Origin: Sphingomonas taxi
Lineage (GTDB): Bacteria; Pseudomonadota; Alphaproteobacteria; Sphingomonadales; Sphingomonadaceae
Length of the DNA stretch: 64,000 bases
Direction: 5' to 3'
Assembly: GCA_003240625.1 (NCBI GenBank)
Contig: QFMX01000006.1
Location: 229,560 to 293,559, forward strand
Shown here: positions 34,322-44,485 of the stretch, piece after piece
How positions within the stretch are numbered: the stretch's first letter is position 1
How the letters are laid out: every line of letters starts with the position of its first letter
Position numbers and translations under genes: made by a program
Notes under the pieces: generated by a model
Databases searched by the model: none
Seen by the model: the letters and a program-made list of their open reading frames with translations, nothing else
What the model was told of the DNA's origin: nothing

Positions 34322-35027
34322 AGGCCTAAAAATCGATCGCCAGATCGAGAAGTTCGACGATTACGTCCTCCAGACGAGCGGACTGACCAAGAGCTTCACG
34401 CAGGGCGGCGCGACGATCGAAGTCCTGCGCGGTGTTGACCTGGCGATCGCCCCCGGCGAGATCGTCGCGCTGCTCGGGCCGTCGGGCTCGGGCAAGTCGA
34501 CTCTGTTGCAAGCCGTCGGCCTGCTCGAAGGCGGCTTCCAGGGATCTATCAGGATCGCCGGCACCGAGGCGGCCAAGCTCAACGCGCATGAGCGGACCGT
34601 GGTGCGGCGCGACAGCCTCGGCTTCGTCTACCAGTTCCACCACCTCCTGCCAGACTTCAACGCAACCGAGAACGTCGTCCTCCCGCAGCTCGTCCACGGC
34701 GCCACGCGCGCCGAGGCGGACCGGCGGGCGGCGGAATTGCTGACCCAGCTCGGCCTTGGCCACCGCCTGACGCATCGCCCGAGCCAGCTCTCCGGCGGCG
34801 AGCAGCAGCGCGTCGCGGTGGCGCGCGCGCTCGCCAACAAGCCGGCTTTGGTGCTGGCCGACGAGCCGACCGGCAACCTCGACGAGCATACCGCCGACAT
34901 CGTGTTCGCCGAGTTCATCCGCCTGGTTCGCGAACAGGGCACCGCCGCGGTCGTCGCGACGCATAACGAGCGGCTCGCGGCGCGGATGGACCGCGTGCTG
35001 CGGCTGCACGAGGGGCGGCTGGCGTGA
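34314..35027 (+). CDS. lolD: Lipoprotein-releasing ABC transporter ATP-binding protein
   Basis: LolD powers lipoprotein release. The 237-residue ABC protein has Walker [14 protein letters not shown], a Q-loop in [16 protein letters not shown], the signature [15 protein letters not shown], and Walker [13 protein letters not shown] followed by the [13 protein letters not shown]-loop. The HHLLPDFNA segment is typical of LolD. It overlaps both neighbours. Confidence 0.95.
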   Translation: MNEGLKIDRQIEKFDDYVLQTSGLTKSFTQGGATIEVLRGVDLAIAPGEIVALLGPSGSGKSTLLQAVGLLEGGFQGSIRIAGTEAAKLNAHERTVVRRDSLGFVYQFHHLLPDFNATENVVLPQLVHGATRAEADRRAAELLTQLGLGHRLTHRPSQLSGGEQQRVAVARALANKPALVLADEPTGNLDEHTADIVFAEFIRLVREQGTAAVVATHNERLAARMDRVLRLHEGRLA

Positions 35028-35620
35028 CCTGGGGCGAGACGCCGACGCTCACCGGGCGTCACGTCACGCTCCGCCCGCTGGTCGCCGACGACATGGACGC
35101 GCTGGTCGCCGCGGCGTCGGCGGACAACCTCTGGGACACGTTCTACGCTAACGTCGCGATGATGAAGACGCCGGATCGCTGGCTCGCGGCGGCGCTGCGC
35201 GAACAGGACTTCGGGCGTGCGCGTCTGTTTGCGGTGGTGGCTGGCGGGACCGTCGTCGGCACCACGCGGTTCATGCGGATGAACGCTGCGAACAAGCGGC
35301 TCGAGATCGGCGGCACCTTCTATGCCAAGTCCGTGCAGCGCACCGGCGTCAACACCGAGGCAAAGTTGATGCTGCTGACCCACGCGTTCGACGCGCTCGG
35401 CTGCGAATGCGTCCAGATCCGCACCGACTCGCTTAACAAGAATTCGCAGCGCGCGATCGAACGCCTCGGCGCGAAGCGTGACGGCGTGCTGCGCGGGCAT
35501 CAGGTGATGGCCGACGGCCGCTTGCGCGACACGGTGGTCTACAGCATCCTCCGTCACGAATGGCCGGGCGTGCGTCAGAACCTGGCGTATCTGCTGGCCC
35601 GCAACGAGGACCGCCCATGA
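35024..35620 (+). CDS. GNAT-family N-acetyltransferase
   Basis: This 198-residue acetyltransferase begins [19 protein letters not shown]. It has [20 protein letters not shown] in place of the usual acetyl-CoA loop, and [28 protein letters not shown], as in the family that includes YnaD-like proteins. The GTG start overlaps the lolD stop and its stop overlaps the gpx start, so it is translated within the lolC-lolD-gpx operon. The substrate is unknown. Confidence 0.88.
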   Translation: MTWGETPTLTGRHVTLRPLVADDMDALVAAASADNLWDTFYANVAMMKTPDRWLAAALREQDFGRARLFAVVAGGTVVGTTRFMRMNAANKRLEIGGTFYAKSVQRTGVNTEAKLMLLTHAFDALGCECVQIRTDSLNKNSQRAIERLGAKRDGVLRGHQVMADGRLRDTVVYSILRHEWPGVRQNLAYLLARNEDRP

Positions 35621-36096
35621 CCGCGATTACCGACTTCACCGTGAAGACCGCCGACGGCACCGCGGTGTCGCTGGAGCCGTATCGCGGCAAGGTGCTGCTG
35701 ATCGTCAACACCGCCTCGAAATGCGGCTTCACCCCGCAGTACGAGGGGCTGGAGGCGCTCCACCGCGACTATGCCGAGCGCGGGTTCGAGGTGCTGGCGT
35801 TTCCCTGCAACCAGTTCGGTGGGCAGGAGCCGGGCGACGCAGCCGAGATCGCCAATTTCTACACGCTGACCTACGACGTGACGTTCCCGGTGTTTGCTAA
35901 GGTCGACGTCAACGGGGCGGGGGCGGATCCGCTGTTCGAGCGGCTGAAGTCGGACGCGCCTGGGGTGTTGGGGTCGAAGGCGATCAAGTGGAACTTCACC
36001 AAGTTTCTGGTCGGGCGCGACGGCAACGTCGTCGACCGCTACGCCCCGACGACCAAGCCTGAGGACATCCGCAAGGATATCGAAAAGCTGCTGTAA
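35617..36096 (+). CDS. Glutathione peroxidase family protein (BtuE-like)
   Basis: This thioredoxin-fold peroxidase detoxifies peroxides. The 159-residue product has the catalytic Cys in NTASKCGFTPQY, FPCNQFGGQEPG with the Gln, and KWNFTKFLV with the Trp and Asn, giving the full Cys-Gln-Trp-Asn tetrad. It uses Cys rather than selenocysteine. It may depend on thioredoxin rather than glutathione, as many bacterial members do. The ATG overlaps the upstream acetyltransferase stop. Confidence 0.93.
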   Translation: MTAITDFTVKTADGTAVSLEPYRGKVLLIVNTASKCGFTPQYEGLEALHRDYAERGFEVLAFPCNQFGGQEPGDAAEIANFYTLTYDVTFPVFAKVDVNGAGADPLFERLKSDAPGVLGSKAIKWNFTKFLVGRDGNVVDRYAPTTKPEDIRKDIEKLL

Positions 36097-36121
36097 CCTA
36101 TAAGGGCACCACCCCAGACCG

Positions 36122-36318
36122 CCACCCCGGCGAAGGCCGGGGCCCAATTGGGGGACGGCAGTGAACACCGCTGCGCTCCGTTTCTGCAACCTCTCCAATT
36201 GGGCCCCGGCCTCCGCCGGGGTGGTGCGTGAGGGTATGGGGTGGCTCATTCCCAAGTAAGCTTGTTCCCCCGCGAAGGCGGGGGCCCAGACTGGACTCCC
36301 GCCTTCGCGGGAGAACAA
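36122..36318. repeat. Two palindromic repeats between convergent gpx and hdeD
   Basis: A CACCCCGGCGAAGGCCGGGGCCCAATTGG family copy (36122-36225) is followed by a CGCGAAGGCGGG family copy (36263-36318) whose right edge touches the hdeD stop. Together they fill the 223-base gap between the convergent genes. Confidence 0.85.
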
Positions 36319-36319
36319 C

Positions 36320-36913
36320 TTACGCAGTCACAGAAAACGCCGGCGTGCCCTTCTTATGCGCCAGCGCCGAAGCAACCGAAGTCACCCCACCAAACAAGAA
36401 GCTGATCCCCAACACATACCCCGGCAACGTCAACGCCGACCAAGGCAGCGTCGCCAGCACGATCACCGCCAACACGATGTTCACCACCCCCAGCGCGATC
36501 ATCAACCCCTTACCACGCCGAAACCGCGCCCCGAGCCCGATCTCCAACGCTCCACGAACACCAAGCCAAACCGCAATCAGCAACGTCAGCGAGATCGCGC
36601 CGGTAGCGGGCTCAAACGCCATGATCAGCCCGATCACCAGCGACACCAGCCCGAACCCGATCGCATAGCCGCGCCCCTCATGCCCCTTGCCGGCAAACCC
36701 CGACACGATCGACACGATCCCGGCCGCAATGAGAAACGCCCCGATCACCAGCGTCGCGGCATAAGTCGCGGAAAACGGCGACACGAACGCCATGATCCCG
36801 AGCACCACCGACAGCACGCCGTAAGCCAGGATCCACCCCCAGCCGGCGCCCGCCCGCGGCGTCCCCGCCGCCGTCGTTTCAGTCTCGGCAAAGTGCCCGC
36901 GTGGATCGGTCAT
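36320..36913 (-). CDS. hdeD: HdeD-family acid-resistance membrane protein
   Basis: This 197-residue inner-membrane protein has six predicted membrane helices and the HdeD repeat pattern (GVLSVVLGIMAFVSPFSATY; GFGLVSLVIGLIMAFEPATG). HdeD helps E. coli survive acid at high cell density; the molecular role is unknown. A perfect EcfG-type promoter lies 28-52 bases upstream, which places it in the general stress regulon of this organism. It is divergent from dnaE. Confidence 0.92.
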   Translation of the reverse strand: MTDPRGHFAETETTAAGTPRAGAGWGWILAYGVLSVVLGIMAFVSPFSATYAATLVIGAFLIAAGIVSIVSGFAGKGHEGRGYAIGFGLVSLVIGLIMAFEPATGAISLTLLIAVWLGVRGALEIGLGARFRRGKGLMIALGVVNIVLAVIVLATLPWSALTLPGYVLGISFLFGGVTSVASALAHKKGTPAFSVTA

Positions 36914-36940
36914 GATAAAGCTCCCAGAAGTCCCCGCCGC

Positions 36941-36965
36941 AACGGCTCGTCGTGTCCGGGGTTCC
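36941..36965 (-). promoter_or_regulatory. EcfG-type general stress promoter of hdeD
   Basis: On the minus strand GGAAC (36965-36961), exactly 16 bases, then CGTT (36944-36941): a perfect match to the EcfG consensus. The -10 is 28 bases before the hdeD start codon. The sigma factor itself is encoded at 8188-8841. Confidence 0.8.
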
Positions 36966-37018
36966 GATCGGACTCATCCCGGCTGGTCGAATCACGCCGC
37001 AGCGCCTACCTCCGGTCG

Positions 37019-40000
37019 ATGCATTCCGGTTACGTCCCCCTCCGCGTTTTCTCCTGCTACACCATGCTCGACGGCGCCATCGATCCCAAGGCGATCGCCA
37101 AGCAGGCACGCGCGCTCGGCTTCCCCGCCGCCGCGCTGACCGATCGCAACGGGCTGTACGCGGCGATGGCCTATTCGGACGCCGCCAAGAAGGACGGCGT
37201 CCAGCCGATCATCGGCGTGATGCTCGGCGTCGGGCGTCCCGACATGCCCGACAGCGTCGCGACGCAGTTCGACTGGATCGCGCTCTACGCGCAGAACATG
37301 ACGGGTTACGACAACCTCTGCGCGCTCGTCTCGATGGCGCATCTCGACCGCCCGATCGAGATGCCCGCGCACGTCGATTTCGCAGCCCTCGAACGCCACA
37401 CCGACGGCCTGATCGCACTGACCGCAGGCGGCGAGGGTGGCCTCGCCCGCCTGTTCGCGGAAGGCCAGCCCGACCGCGCCCGCGCCTATCTCGACCGCCT
37501 GCAAGGCCTGTTCGGCGACCGCCTCTATATCGAACTCTCCCGCCGCAACGACGCCACCGAGATGGCGGCCGAAAACGACCTCATCGACATCGCCTATGAA
37601 CGCAACCTGCCGCTCGTCGCGACCAACCCGTGCTGCTTCACCGAGAGCGCATTCGGCGACGCGCACGACGCCATGCTCTGCATCGCGCACTCGACCTATG
37701 TCGAGACCGAGGACCGCATCCGCAGCTGCCCCGAAGCGTGGATGAAGCCCGCGCCGGTGATGCACGAGATGTTCGCCGACCTACCCGAGGCGATCGCCAA
37801 CACGCTCGTCGTTGCACAACGCTGCGCGGTGATGGCGCCGTATCGGAAACCGATCCTTCCCAGCCTCGCCGGCGATATCGAGGGCGAAGCGAAACTCCTC
37901 CGAGATGACGCCGAGGCCGGCCTCGAAGCGCGTCTCGCCCGCATCACCGCGCTACACGGCGAGGGTGAAGACGGCTGGCGCGACGTGTACCGCAAGCGGC
38001 TCGCGTTCGAGGTCGACGTGATCGTCCAGATGGGCTTTCCCGGCTATTTCCTGATCGTCGCCGACTTCATCAAATGGGCGAAGGACCACGACATTCCGGT
38101 CGGCCCGGGCCGCGGTTCGGGCGCCGGCTCGGTCGTCGCCTGGTCGCTGACGATCACCGATCTCGATCCGATCAAGCTCGGCCTGCTGTTCGAGCGCTTT
38201 CTGAACCCGGAACGCGTGTCTATGCCCGATTTCGACATCGATTTCTGCGAAACCCGCCGCGGCGAGGTGATCCGCTACGTCCAGGAGAAATACGGCCGCG
38301 ACCAGGTCGCGCAGATCATCACCTTCGGGAAGCTGAAGGCACGCGCGGTGCTCAAGGACACCGGCCGCGTGCTCCAGATGAGCTACGGCCAGATCGATCG
38401 CCTCGCGAAACTGGTCCCGAACCACCCGACCGACCCCTGGACGCTGGAGCGCGCGCTCAACGGTGTCGGCGAGCTGGCCAAGGAATACGCCAACGACAAC
38501 GGCGTGCGGAAGCTGCTCGATCTGGCGATGAAGCTGGAAGGCCTGCCGCGTCACTCGTCGACGCACGCCGCCGGCGTTGTGATCGGCGATCGGCCCTTGG
38601 CCCAGCTCGTCCCGCTCTACCGCGATCCGCGCTCCGACATGCCCGTCACGCAGTTCGACATGAAATATGTCGAAGGCGCGGGCCTCGTGAAGTTCGATTT
38701 CCTCGGGCTGAAGACGCTGTCGGTGCTCCAGAAGGCGGTGCAGCTGCTCGCCAAGCGCGGCATCGTCGTCGACCTCGACGCGCTCGAATGGGATGACGCC
38801 GGCGTCTACGCGCTCCTGCAAAAGGGCGACACGGTCGGCGTGTTCCAGCTCGAGTCGGAGGGCATGCGCCGCACGCTGTCCGCCGTCCGCCCGTCCAATT
38901 TCGGCGACATCATCGCGCTCGTGTCGCTGTATCGACCGGGCCCGATGGACAACATCCCCTCGTTCGGTCGCCGCAAGAACGGCACCGAGGCGATCGACTA
39001 CCCGCATCCGCTGCTCGAACCGATCCTATCGGAGACCTACGGGATCTTCGTCTACCAGGAGCAGGTCATGCAGGCCGCGCAGGTGCTGGCCGGCTTCTCG
39101 CTCGGCGGCGCCGATCTGCTGCGTCGCGCGATGGGCAAGAAGGTGAAGGCCGAGATGGACGCGCAGCGCGCGGGGTTCGTCGAGGGTTGTCTCACCGTAA
39201 ACGGGATCAAGAAGGCCGAGGCGAACGCATTGTTCGACTTGATCGACAAGTTCGCCGGCTACGGGTTCAACAAGAGCCACGCCGCCGCCTACGCGCTGCT
39301 CGCGTATCAGACCGCGTGGCTGAAAGCGCACCACCCGCACGAATTCTTCGCAGCGTCGATGTGCTACGATCTGCACCAGACCGACAAGCTGGCGATCTTT
39401 ACGGACGACATGCGCCGCTTGGGGATCACCGCGCTTCCCCCGTGCATCAACGCGAGCCAGGCCGAGTTCGACGTCGAAGTCCTGCCGGATGCTGACGCCC
39501 AACCAGCAGAATGTTCACCCGCGAAGGCGGGTGCCCAGACTGGGTCCCCGCCTTCGCGGGGAAACAACCTCGCCGTCCGCTACGCTCTTGGCGCCCTGAA
39601 AAGCGTCGGCGAAGGCGCGATGGAGAAGCTCATCGTCGAGCGCGTCCAGAACGGCCCGTTCGCCGGCCTCGACGACCTCGCCAAGCGCGTCGACCCGCGG
39701 CTCCTCAACAAGCGCCAGCTCGAAACACTCGCCGCCGCCGGCGCTTTCGACTCGTTCGAGCCCAACCGCGCCGGCATCCACGCCACCGCCGAAACCATCC
39801 TCGCGATCGCCGCGCGCACGCACGAACAGAAGACCAGCGGGCAGGGCGGCCTGTTCGGCGACGCCGAGCCCGCGGGCGACGCGATCAAGCTTCCCCCCTC
39901 GGTCCGCTGGACGCTCAGCCAGCGCATGGACCAGGAGAAGGAAGCGTTCGGCTTCTATTTCTCGGCGCACCCGGTCGATCGCCACCGCCACATCGCCAAC

Positions 40001-40582
40001 AGCCACGGCGCCCGCGCCTACACGGCGCTGTCGGAGCTCAACATCCCCGACGACGGCAGCCGCGCCGGCGCGACGATGGCGGTGCTCGTGGAGGACGCGC
40101 GCTATCGCACCTCCGCGCGCGGCAAGCGCTTCATGATGGCGCAATGCTCGGACGCCAGCGGCCAGTTCATGGCGACCTGCTTCGACGAACAGGTCTCGCG
40201 CGACCTCGAGGAAGCGGCCAAGGCCGGCGGTTGCGGCCTGATCACCGTCGAACTCGACCGCAAGCCCGGCGAGGACACCCCCCGCGTCAGCATCAAGCGC
40301 ATCCAGCCGTTCGAAGGCCTCGCCAACCTCGCCCGCTTCCAGGTGGTCGTGACCATCTCCGACATGACCGCGTTCGCCGGCCTCGCCTCGCTGCTCGCCG
40401 AGCATCGCGGCGCCCGCGGCGAGGTGCGGGTCCGCGCGCAACTCCCCGATGGCGAGGTCTGCATCCTGCTCGGTCGCGACTTCCTGCTCGACGGAGAGCT
40501 TGTCGAGCACATCGAGTCGTTGCACGGTGTGGCCAAGGTGGAGATGAAGACCTCGGAAACGAGGCTCGCTCTGGTCGGATAA
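37019..40582 (+). CDS. dnaE: DNA polymerase III alpha subunit
   Basis: DnaE is the replicative polymerase. The 1187-residue product has an N-terminal PHP domain whose first motif is degenerate (LRVFSCYTMLDGA, lacking the HxH seen in active PHP proofreaders), a polymerase core with PGRGSGAGSVVAWSL and PDFDIDFCETRRGEV (catalytic Asp residues), FGKLKARAVLKDTGR, a GYGFNKSHAAAYALLAYQTA helix-hairpin-helix region, and a C-terminal OB-fold. Residues about 831-850 ([20 protein letters not shown]) are encoded by an in-frame CGCGAAGGCGGG repeat. The start is the ATG at 37019; an upstream in-frame stretch overlaps hdeD and has no homology. Confidence 0.95.
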   Translation: MHSGYVPLRVFSCYTMLDGAIDPKAIAKQARALGFPAAALTDRNGLYAAMAYSDAAKKDGVQPIIGVMLGVGRPDMPDSVATQFDWIALYAQNMTGYDNLCALVSMAHLDRPIEMPAHVDFAALERHTDGLIALTAGGEGGLARLFAEGQPDRARAYLDRLQGLFGDRLYIELSRRNDATEMAAENDLIDIAYERNLPLVATNPCCFTESAFGDAHDAMLCIAHSTYVETEDRIRSCPEAWMKPAPVMHEMFADLPEAIANTLVVAQRCAVMAPYRKPILPSLAGDIEGEAKLLRDDAEAGLEARLARITALHGEGEDGWRDVYRKRLAFEVDVIVQMGFPGYFLIVADFIKWAKDHDIPVGPGRGSGAGSVVAWSLTITDLDPIKLGLLFERFLNPERVSMPDFDIDFCETRRGEVIRYVQEKYGRDQVAQIITFGKLKARAVLKDTGRVLQMSYGQIDRLAKLVPNHPTDPWTLERALNGVGELAKEYANDNGVRKLLDLAMKLEGLPRHSSTHAAGVVIGDRPLAQLVPLYRDPRSDMPVTQFDMKYVEGAGLVKFDFLGLKTLSVLQKAVQLLAKRGIVVDLDALEWDDAGVYALLQKGDTVGVFQLESEGMRRTLSAVRPSNFGDIIALVSLYRPGPMDNIPSFGRRKNGTEAIDYPHPLLEPILSETYGIFVYQEQVMQAAQVLAGFSLGGADLLRRAMGKKVKAEMDAQRAGFVEGCLTVNGIKKAEANALFDLIDKFAGYGFNKSHAAAYALLAYQTAWLKAHHPHEFFAASMCYDLHQTDKLAIFTDDMRRLGITALPPCINASQAEFDVEVLPDADAQPAECSPAKAGAQTGSPPSRGNNLAVRYALGALKSVGEGAMEKLIVERVQNGPFAGLDDLAKRVDPRLLNKRQLETLAAAGAFDSFEPNRAGIHATAETILAIAARTHEQKTSGQGGLFGDAEPAGDAIKLPPSVRWTLSQRMDQEKEAFGFYFSAHPVDRHRHIANSHGARAYTALSELNIPDDGSRAGATMAVLVEDARYRTSARGKRFMMAQCSDASGQFMATCFDEQVSRDLEEAAKAGGCGLITVELDRKPGEDTPRVSIKRIQPFEGLANLARFQVVVTISDMTAFAGLASLLAEHRGARGEVRVRAQLPDGEVCILLGRDFLLDGELVEHIESLHGVAKVEMKTSETRLALVG
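39511..39567. repeat. CGCGAAGGCGGG palindromic repeat inside dnaE
   Basis: A full-length copy of the same repeat that otherwise sits between genes lies within dnaE. The frame is kept and the repeat is translated as [19 protein letters not shown]. It lies between the core polymerase (ending near the QTAWLKAHHPHEFFAASM segment) and the LGALKSVGEGAMEKL helix-hairpin-helix segment, a likely surface loop. Confidence 0.93.
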
Positions 40583-40600
40583 CTGCTTGGGAGAGCGAGA

Positions 40601-42193
40601 ATGTTGGGTGGAATGCAGGATTTCGAGCTTCGTGTTCCCGGCCTGATTGATCACGCGGCACGCGAGCATGGCGCGAGGGAACTCGTCAGCTATTGGGCGG
40701 ACGGTCGCGAGACCCGCACCAACTGGGCCGGTATCGCGCGCGACGCCCGCAAACTGGCTCAGGCGCTCGAAAAGCTCGGCGTAGCGGCCGGCGACCGGGT
40801 CGCGACGCTGGCGATGAACCACGCGCATCACCTCGTCGCCTGGTACGGCACGATCGGCATGGGCGGCGTGATCCACACGATCAACCCGCGGCTGTTCGAC
40901 GAACAGCTCGTCTACATCGCCAACCACGCCGAAGACCGCGTGATGCTCTACGACAAGGCGTTCCAGCCGCTGGTCGATCGCCTCCGCGGCCAGTGGACCA
41001 GCGTGCGCCACTACATCTGCTTCGACGATCTCGGCCCGGACGGTTTCCAGGCGATGCTCGACGCCGAGGACGGCGATTACGAGTGGGTCGAAGGCCCCGA
41101 GCGCGACCCGTGCATGCTCTGCTACACCAGCGGCACCACCGGCAACCCGAAGGGCGTCCTCTACACGCACCGCTCGACGATGATCCACGCGATGGCCGAG
41201 GTCGCGCCGTGGGTGTTCGATCTGTCCCCCAACGCCGTCGTGCTCCCGGTCGTGCCGATGTTTCACGCCGCCGCCTGGGGGCTGCCGTTTGCGTGCGCGC
41301 TGTCGGGGGCGAAGGTCGTCTATTCCGCGGTCAACGATCCCGCCGTGCTGTGCCGCCTGATGAACGACGAGAAGGTGACGCATTCCGCCGGCGTGCCGAC
41401 CGTCTGGCTGGCGATGTTCGGCCACATGGACGCGACCGGCGACGCGCCTGCGCACCTGAAGCTCGTCACGATCGGCGGCTCGGCGGCGCCGCGCGCGATG
41501 ATCGACCGGATCATGGCGATGGGGGCCACGGTGAAGCACCTCTGGGGCATGACCGAGACTTCGCCGATCGGCACCGCCGGCTTCGCGCCGCCGCACTGGG
41601 ACGACATGACTCACGACGAGAGGCTAGATCTCGTCACCAAGCAGGGCAGCGTCCCGTTCGGCATCGAACTTCGCATCATCGACGACGAAGGCGTGGTCCT
41701 CCCCCGCGATGGCTCGATCGCCGGCCGGTTGCAGGTGAGGGGCCCTTGGGTCGTCCAACGCTATTTCGGCGCCGACGAGGACGCGGTCGATGCGGATGGC
41801 TGGTTCGATACCGGCGACGTCGCGATGCTCCACGCCGACGGCACGATGCAGATCACCGACCGCTCGAAGGACGTCATCAAGTCCGGCGGCGAATGGATCA
41901 GCTCGGTCGACCTGGAGAACGCCGCGGTCGGTTGTCCGGGTGTCGCGGAGGCGGCGGCGATCGGCGTGCATCACCCGAAATGGGACGAGCGCCCGCTGCT
42001 GCTGGTCGTCCGAAAACCCGGCAGCGAGGTCGGTGAAGCCGAGATCCGCGAGCACCTGGCGAAGCACGTCGCCAAATGGTGGCTCCCCGACGCGATCGTG
42101 TTCGTCGAAGACCTCCCCCACACCGCGACGGGCAAGCTGCTGAAGACGGCCCTGCGAGAACGCTTCAAAGATTTCGAACTAGCCGCTGCCTGA
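40601..42193 (+). CDS. Fatty acyl-CoA synthetase (AMP-forming)
   Basis: This 530-residue adenylate-forming ligase activates a medium- or long-chain acid to its CoA thioester. It has the ATP motif [20 protein letters not shown], a substrate-pocket segment [14 protein letters not shown], the [11 protein letters not shown] motif, [11 protein letters not shown], and the C-terminal [17 protein letters not shown] and [11 protein letters not shown] with the catalytic Lys. Closest in feel to the FadD3/AlkK-type ligases. Chain length cannot be told. It starts 18 bases after dnaE, with a GGGAGAG Shine-Dalgarno. Confidence 0.93.
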   Translation: MLGGMQDFELRVPGLIDHAAREHGARELVSYWADGRETRTNWAGIARDARKLAQALEKLGVAAGDRVATLAMNHAHHLVAWYGTIGMGGVIHTINPRLFDEQLVYIANHAEDRVMLYDKAFQPLVDRLRGQWTSVRHYICFDDLGPDGFQAMLDAEDGDYEWVEGPERDPCMLCYTSGTTGNPKGVLYTHRSTMIHAMAEVAPWVFDLSPNAVVLPVVPMFHAAAWGLPFACALSGAKVVYSAVNDPAVLCRLMNDEKVTHSAGVPTVWLAMFGHMDATGDAPAHLKLVTIGGSAAPRAMIDRIMAMGATVKHLWGMTETSPIGTAGFAPPHWDDMTHDERLDLVTKQGSVPFGIELRIIDDEGVVLPRDGSIAGRLQVRGPWVVQRYFGADEDAVDADGWFDTGDVAMLHADGTMQITDRSKDVIKSGGEWISSVDLENAAVGCPGVAEAAAIGVHHPKWDERPLLLVVRKPGSEVGEAEIREHLAKHVAKWWLPDAIVFVEDLPHTATGKLLKTALRERFKDFELAAA

Positions 42194-42207
42194 CGTCACC
42201 TTCGTCT

Positions 42208-42359
42208 TACTTCGCCCCTCCCTGGAAGGGAGGGGAGAAAGCGCGCCACGCAACGACGGAGCGCATTTCCCATCGACTCGTGAAATGCCCACCGGCCCAC
42301 GCCCCTTGTTCTCCCGCGAAGGCGGGAGCCCAGGCTGCCCCCCCCTTCGCGGGGAAACG
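42208..42359. repeat. CCCCTCCCT and CGCGAAGGCGGG repeats before rutB
   Basis: A CCCCTCCCTGGAAGGGAGGGG hairpin at 42210-42237 and a CGCGAAGGCGGG copy at 42307-42359 (missing part of its centre) fill the 259-base gap between the acyl-CoA synthetase and rutB. They probably separate the two transcription units. Confidence 0.75.
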
Positions 42360-42452
42360 AGATGTCTGCCTAGCAGGAGGTGCCGTTGCGCCACCCCAAC
42401 ACCTCAATCATTTCGCACTTGCACAATTCCCAAGATCCGGCAGCTTGTCCCC

Positions 42453-43181
<729 letters not shown>

Positions 43182-43189
43182 TTACCTCA

Positions 43190-43276
43190 CTTCTGTTCCC
43201 TCGCGATCGCGGGGGCCCAGGAGCCAAGAACGCTGGCGCTCGTGACCCTGGACCCCCGCCTTCGCGGGGGAACCGT
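43190..43276. repeat. Long-centre CGCGAAGGCGGG-type repeat inside the rut cluster
   Basis: A variant with an expanded centre (TTCCCTCGCGATCGCGGGGGCCCAGG ... CCTGGACCCCCGCCTTCGCGGGGGAACC) occupies most of the 122-base gap between rutB and rutC. A similar long form lies at 29851-29931 and 55718-55801. It may reduce read-through from rutB to rutC. Confidence 0.8.
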
Positions 43277-43303
43277 GTAGTTCGCTAGGTAAAAGGAACT
43301 CAG

Positions 43304-43687
43304 ATGCCGTTCGAAGCCATCAACCCACCCCAGTTCCCAACCCCGATCGCGCCTTATTCGGCCGCTGCGAAAGCCGGCAACACGGTCTACGTCTCGGGCG
43401 TGCTGGCGCTCGGCGAAGGTGGCATAGTCCTCCACCCAGGCGACGCCGCCGCCCAAACGCGCGCCGTGCTCGACACCATCAAGACCACGCTCGAAGCCGC
43501 TGGCGCGACGCTCGCGGACGTCGCCTTCAACCACATCTTCCTGAAGGACCTCGCCGACTACGCCGCCTTCAACGCGGTATACGCCGAGTATTTCCCCGGT
43601 CCCAAGCCCGCGCGCTACTGCATCAAGACCGACCTCGTGAAGCCCGAGTGCCTCGTCGAAATCGCCAGCATCGCCCACCTCGCCTGA
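43304..43687 (+). CDS. rutC: RutC, RidA-family protein of pyrimidine catabolism
   Basis: RutC belongs to the YjgF/YER057c/UK114 (RidA) family and is thought to help convert aminoacrylate. The 127-residue product has [19 protein letters not shown], the [19 protein letters not shown] helix, and [19 protein letters not shown] with the conserved Arg and Cys. It is translationally coupled to rutD through TGATG. Confidence 0.92.
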   Translation: MPFEAINPPQFPTPIAPYSAAAKAGNTVYVSGVLALGEGGIVLHPGDAAAQTRAVLDTIKTTLEAAGATLADVAFNHIFLKDLADYAAFNAVYAEYFPGPKPARYCIKTDLVKPECLVEIASIAHLA

Positions 43688-44475
43688 TGGCAATGGCGGG
43701 CGGCATCCACTGGGAGGAGCACGGCCAGCCCGACGGCCCCGCGATCCTGTTGTCGAGCGGCCTCGGCGGTTCGGGTAGCTACTGGCAGCCCAACCTCGCC
43801 GCCCTTGGCGCCGGCCACCGCGTCATCACCTACGACCACCGCGGCACCGGCCGCTCCGACCGCCACATCCCCGGCGACCTCACCGTCGACGCGATGGCCG
43901 CCGACGTCGTCGCGCTCATGGACGCGATCGGCCTCGACCGTTGCACCTTCATAGGCCACGCACTCGGCGGCCATATCGGCCTCGCGCTTGCCCTGGCAGC
44001 ACCCGAACGGCTCGACCGCCTCGTCGTCATCAACGGCTGGGCCAAGCTCGACCCGCACACCGCGCGCTGTTTCGACACGCGACTCGCGTTGCTGAACGAC
44101 AGCGGCCCCCGCGCGTATCTCCACGCGCAACCGCTGTTCCTCTACCCGCCGCAATGGATTTCCGACCACCATGACCGGCTTCAGGACGAGGAGGAGGACA
44201 TGCTCGCGCATTTCCCCGGCGTGGAGATGATCCAGCGGCGCGTGGCCGCGGTCCGCCGGTTCAACATCGCCGGCCGGCTCGACGAAATCCGCGTGCCGAC
44301 GCTGCTAGTCGCCTCCGACGACGACATGCTCGTGCCGCCGTCCGCGTCCGAAAAGCTTGCCGCGGGCATCCCCGGCGCGCAGCTTGCCCGGATGGCGGCG
44401 GGCGCACACGCCTGCAACGTGACGCGCGCGGAGCATTTCAACATGTGGCTGCTCGACTGGCTCGACGGCGAATAG
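43687..44475 (+). CDS. rutD: RutD, alpha/beta hydrolase of pyrimidine catabolism
   Basis: RutD is thought to speed breakdown of aminoacrylate/carbamate intermediates. The 262-residue alpha/beta hydrolase begins [20 protein letters not shown], has [13 protein letters not shown], the nucleophile position at [14 protein letters not shown] (GHALGG with Ala where Ser is usual, as a nucleophile-elbow variant), and a C-terminal [14 protein letters not shown] with the His. The lack of the catalytic Ser in the elbow is notable and fits RutD-type proteins that may not be classic hydrolases. Confidence 0.9.
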   Translation: MAMAGGIHWEEHGQPDGPAILLSSGLGGSGSYWQPNLAALGAGHRVITYDHRGTGRSDRHIPGDLTVDAMAADVVALMDAIGLDRCTFIGHALGGHIGLALALAAPERLDRLVVINGWAKLDPHTARCFDTRLALLNDSGPRAYLHAQPLFLYPPQWISDHHDRLQDEEEDMLAHFPGVEMIQRRVAAVRRFNIAGRLDEIRVPTLLVASDDDMLVPPSASEKLAAGIPGAQLARMAAGAHACNVTRAEHFNMWLLDWLDGE

Positions 44476-44485
44476 GGGGCAAAAA

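Noticed and set aside
36356..37018. N-terminal extension of dnaE by 221 codons
   Set aside because: It overlaps hdeD on the other strand and the EcfG promoter, and is an Arg/Pro/His-rich sequence unlike any polymerase domain.
39515..41614. 699-codon open frame antisense to dnaE and the acyl-CoA synthetase
   Set aside because: It is a shadow of two well-supported genes, with no recognisable domain.
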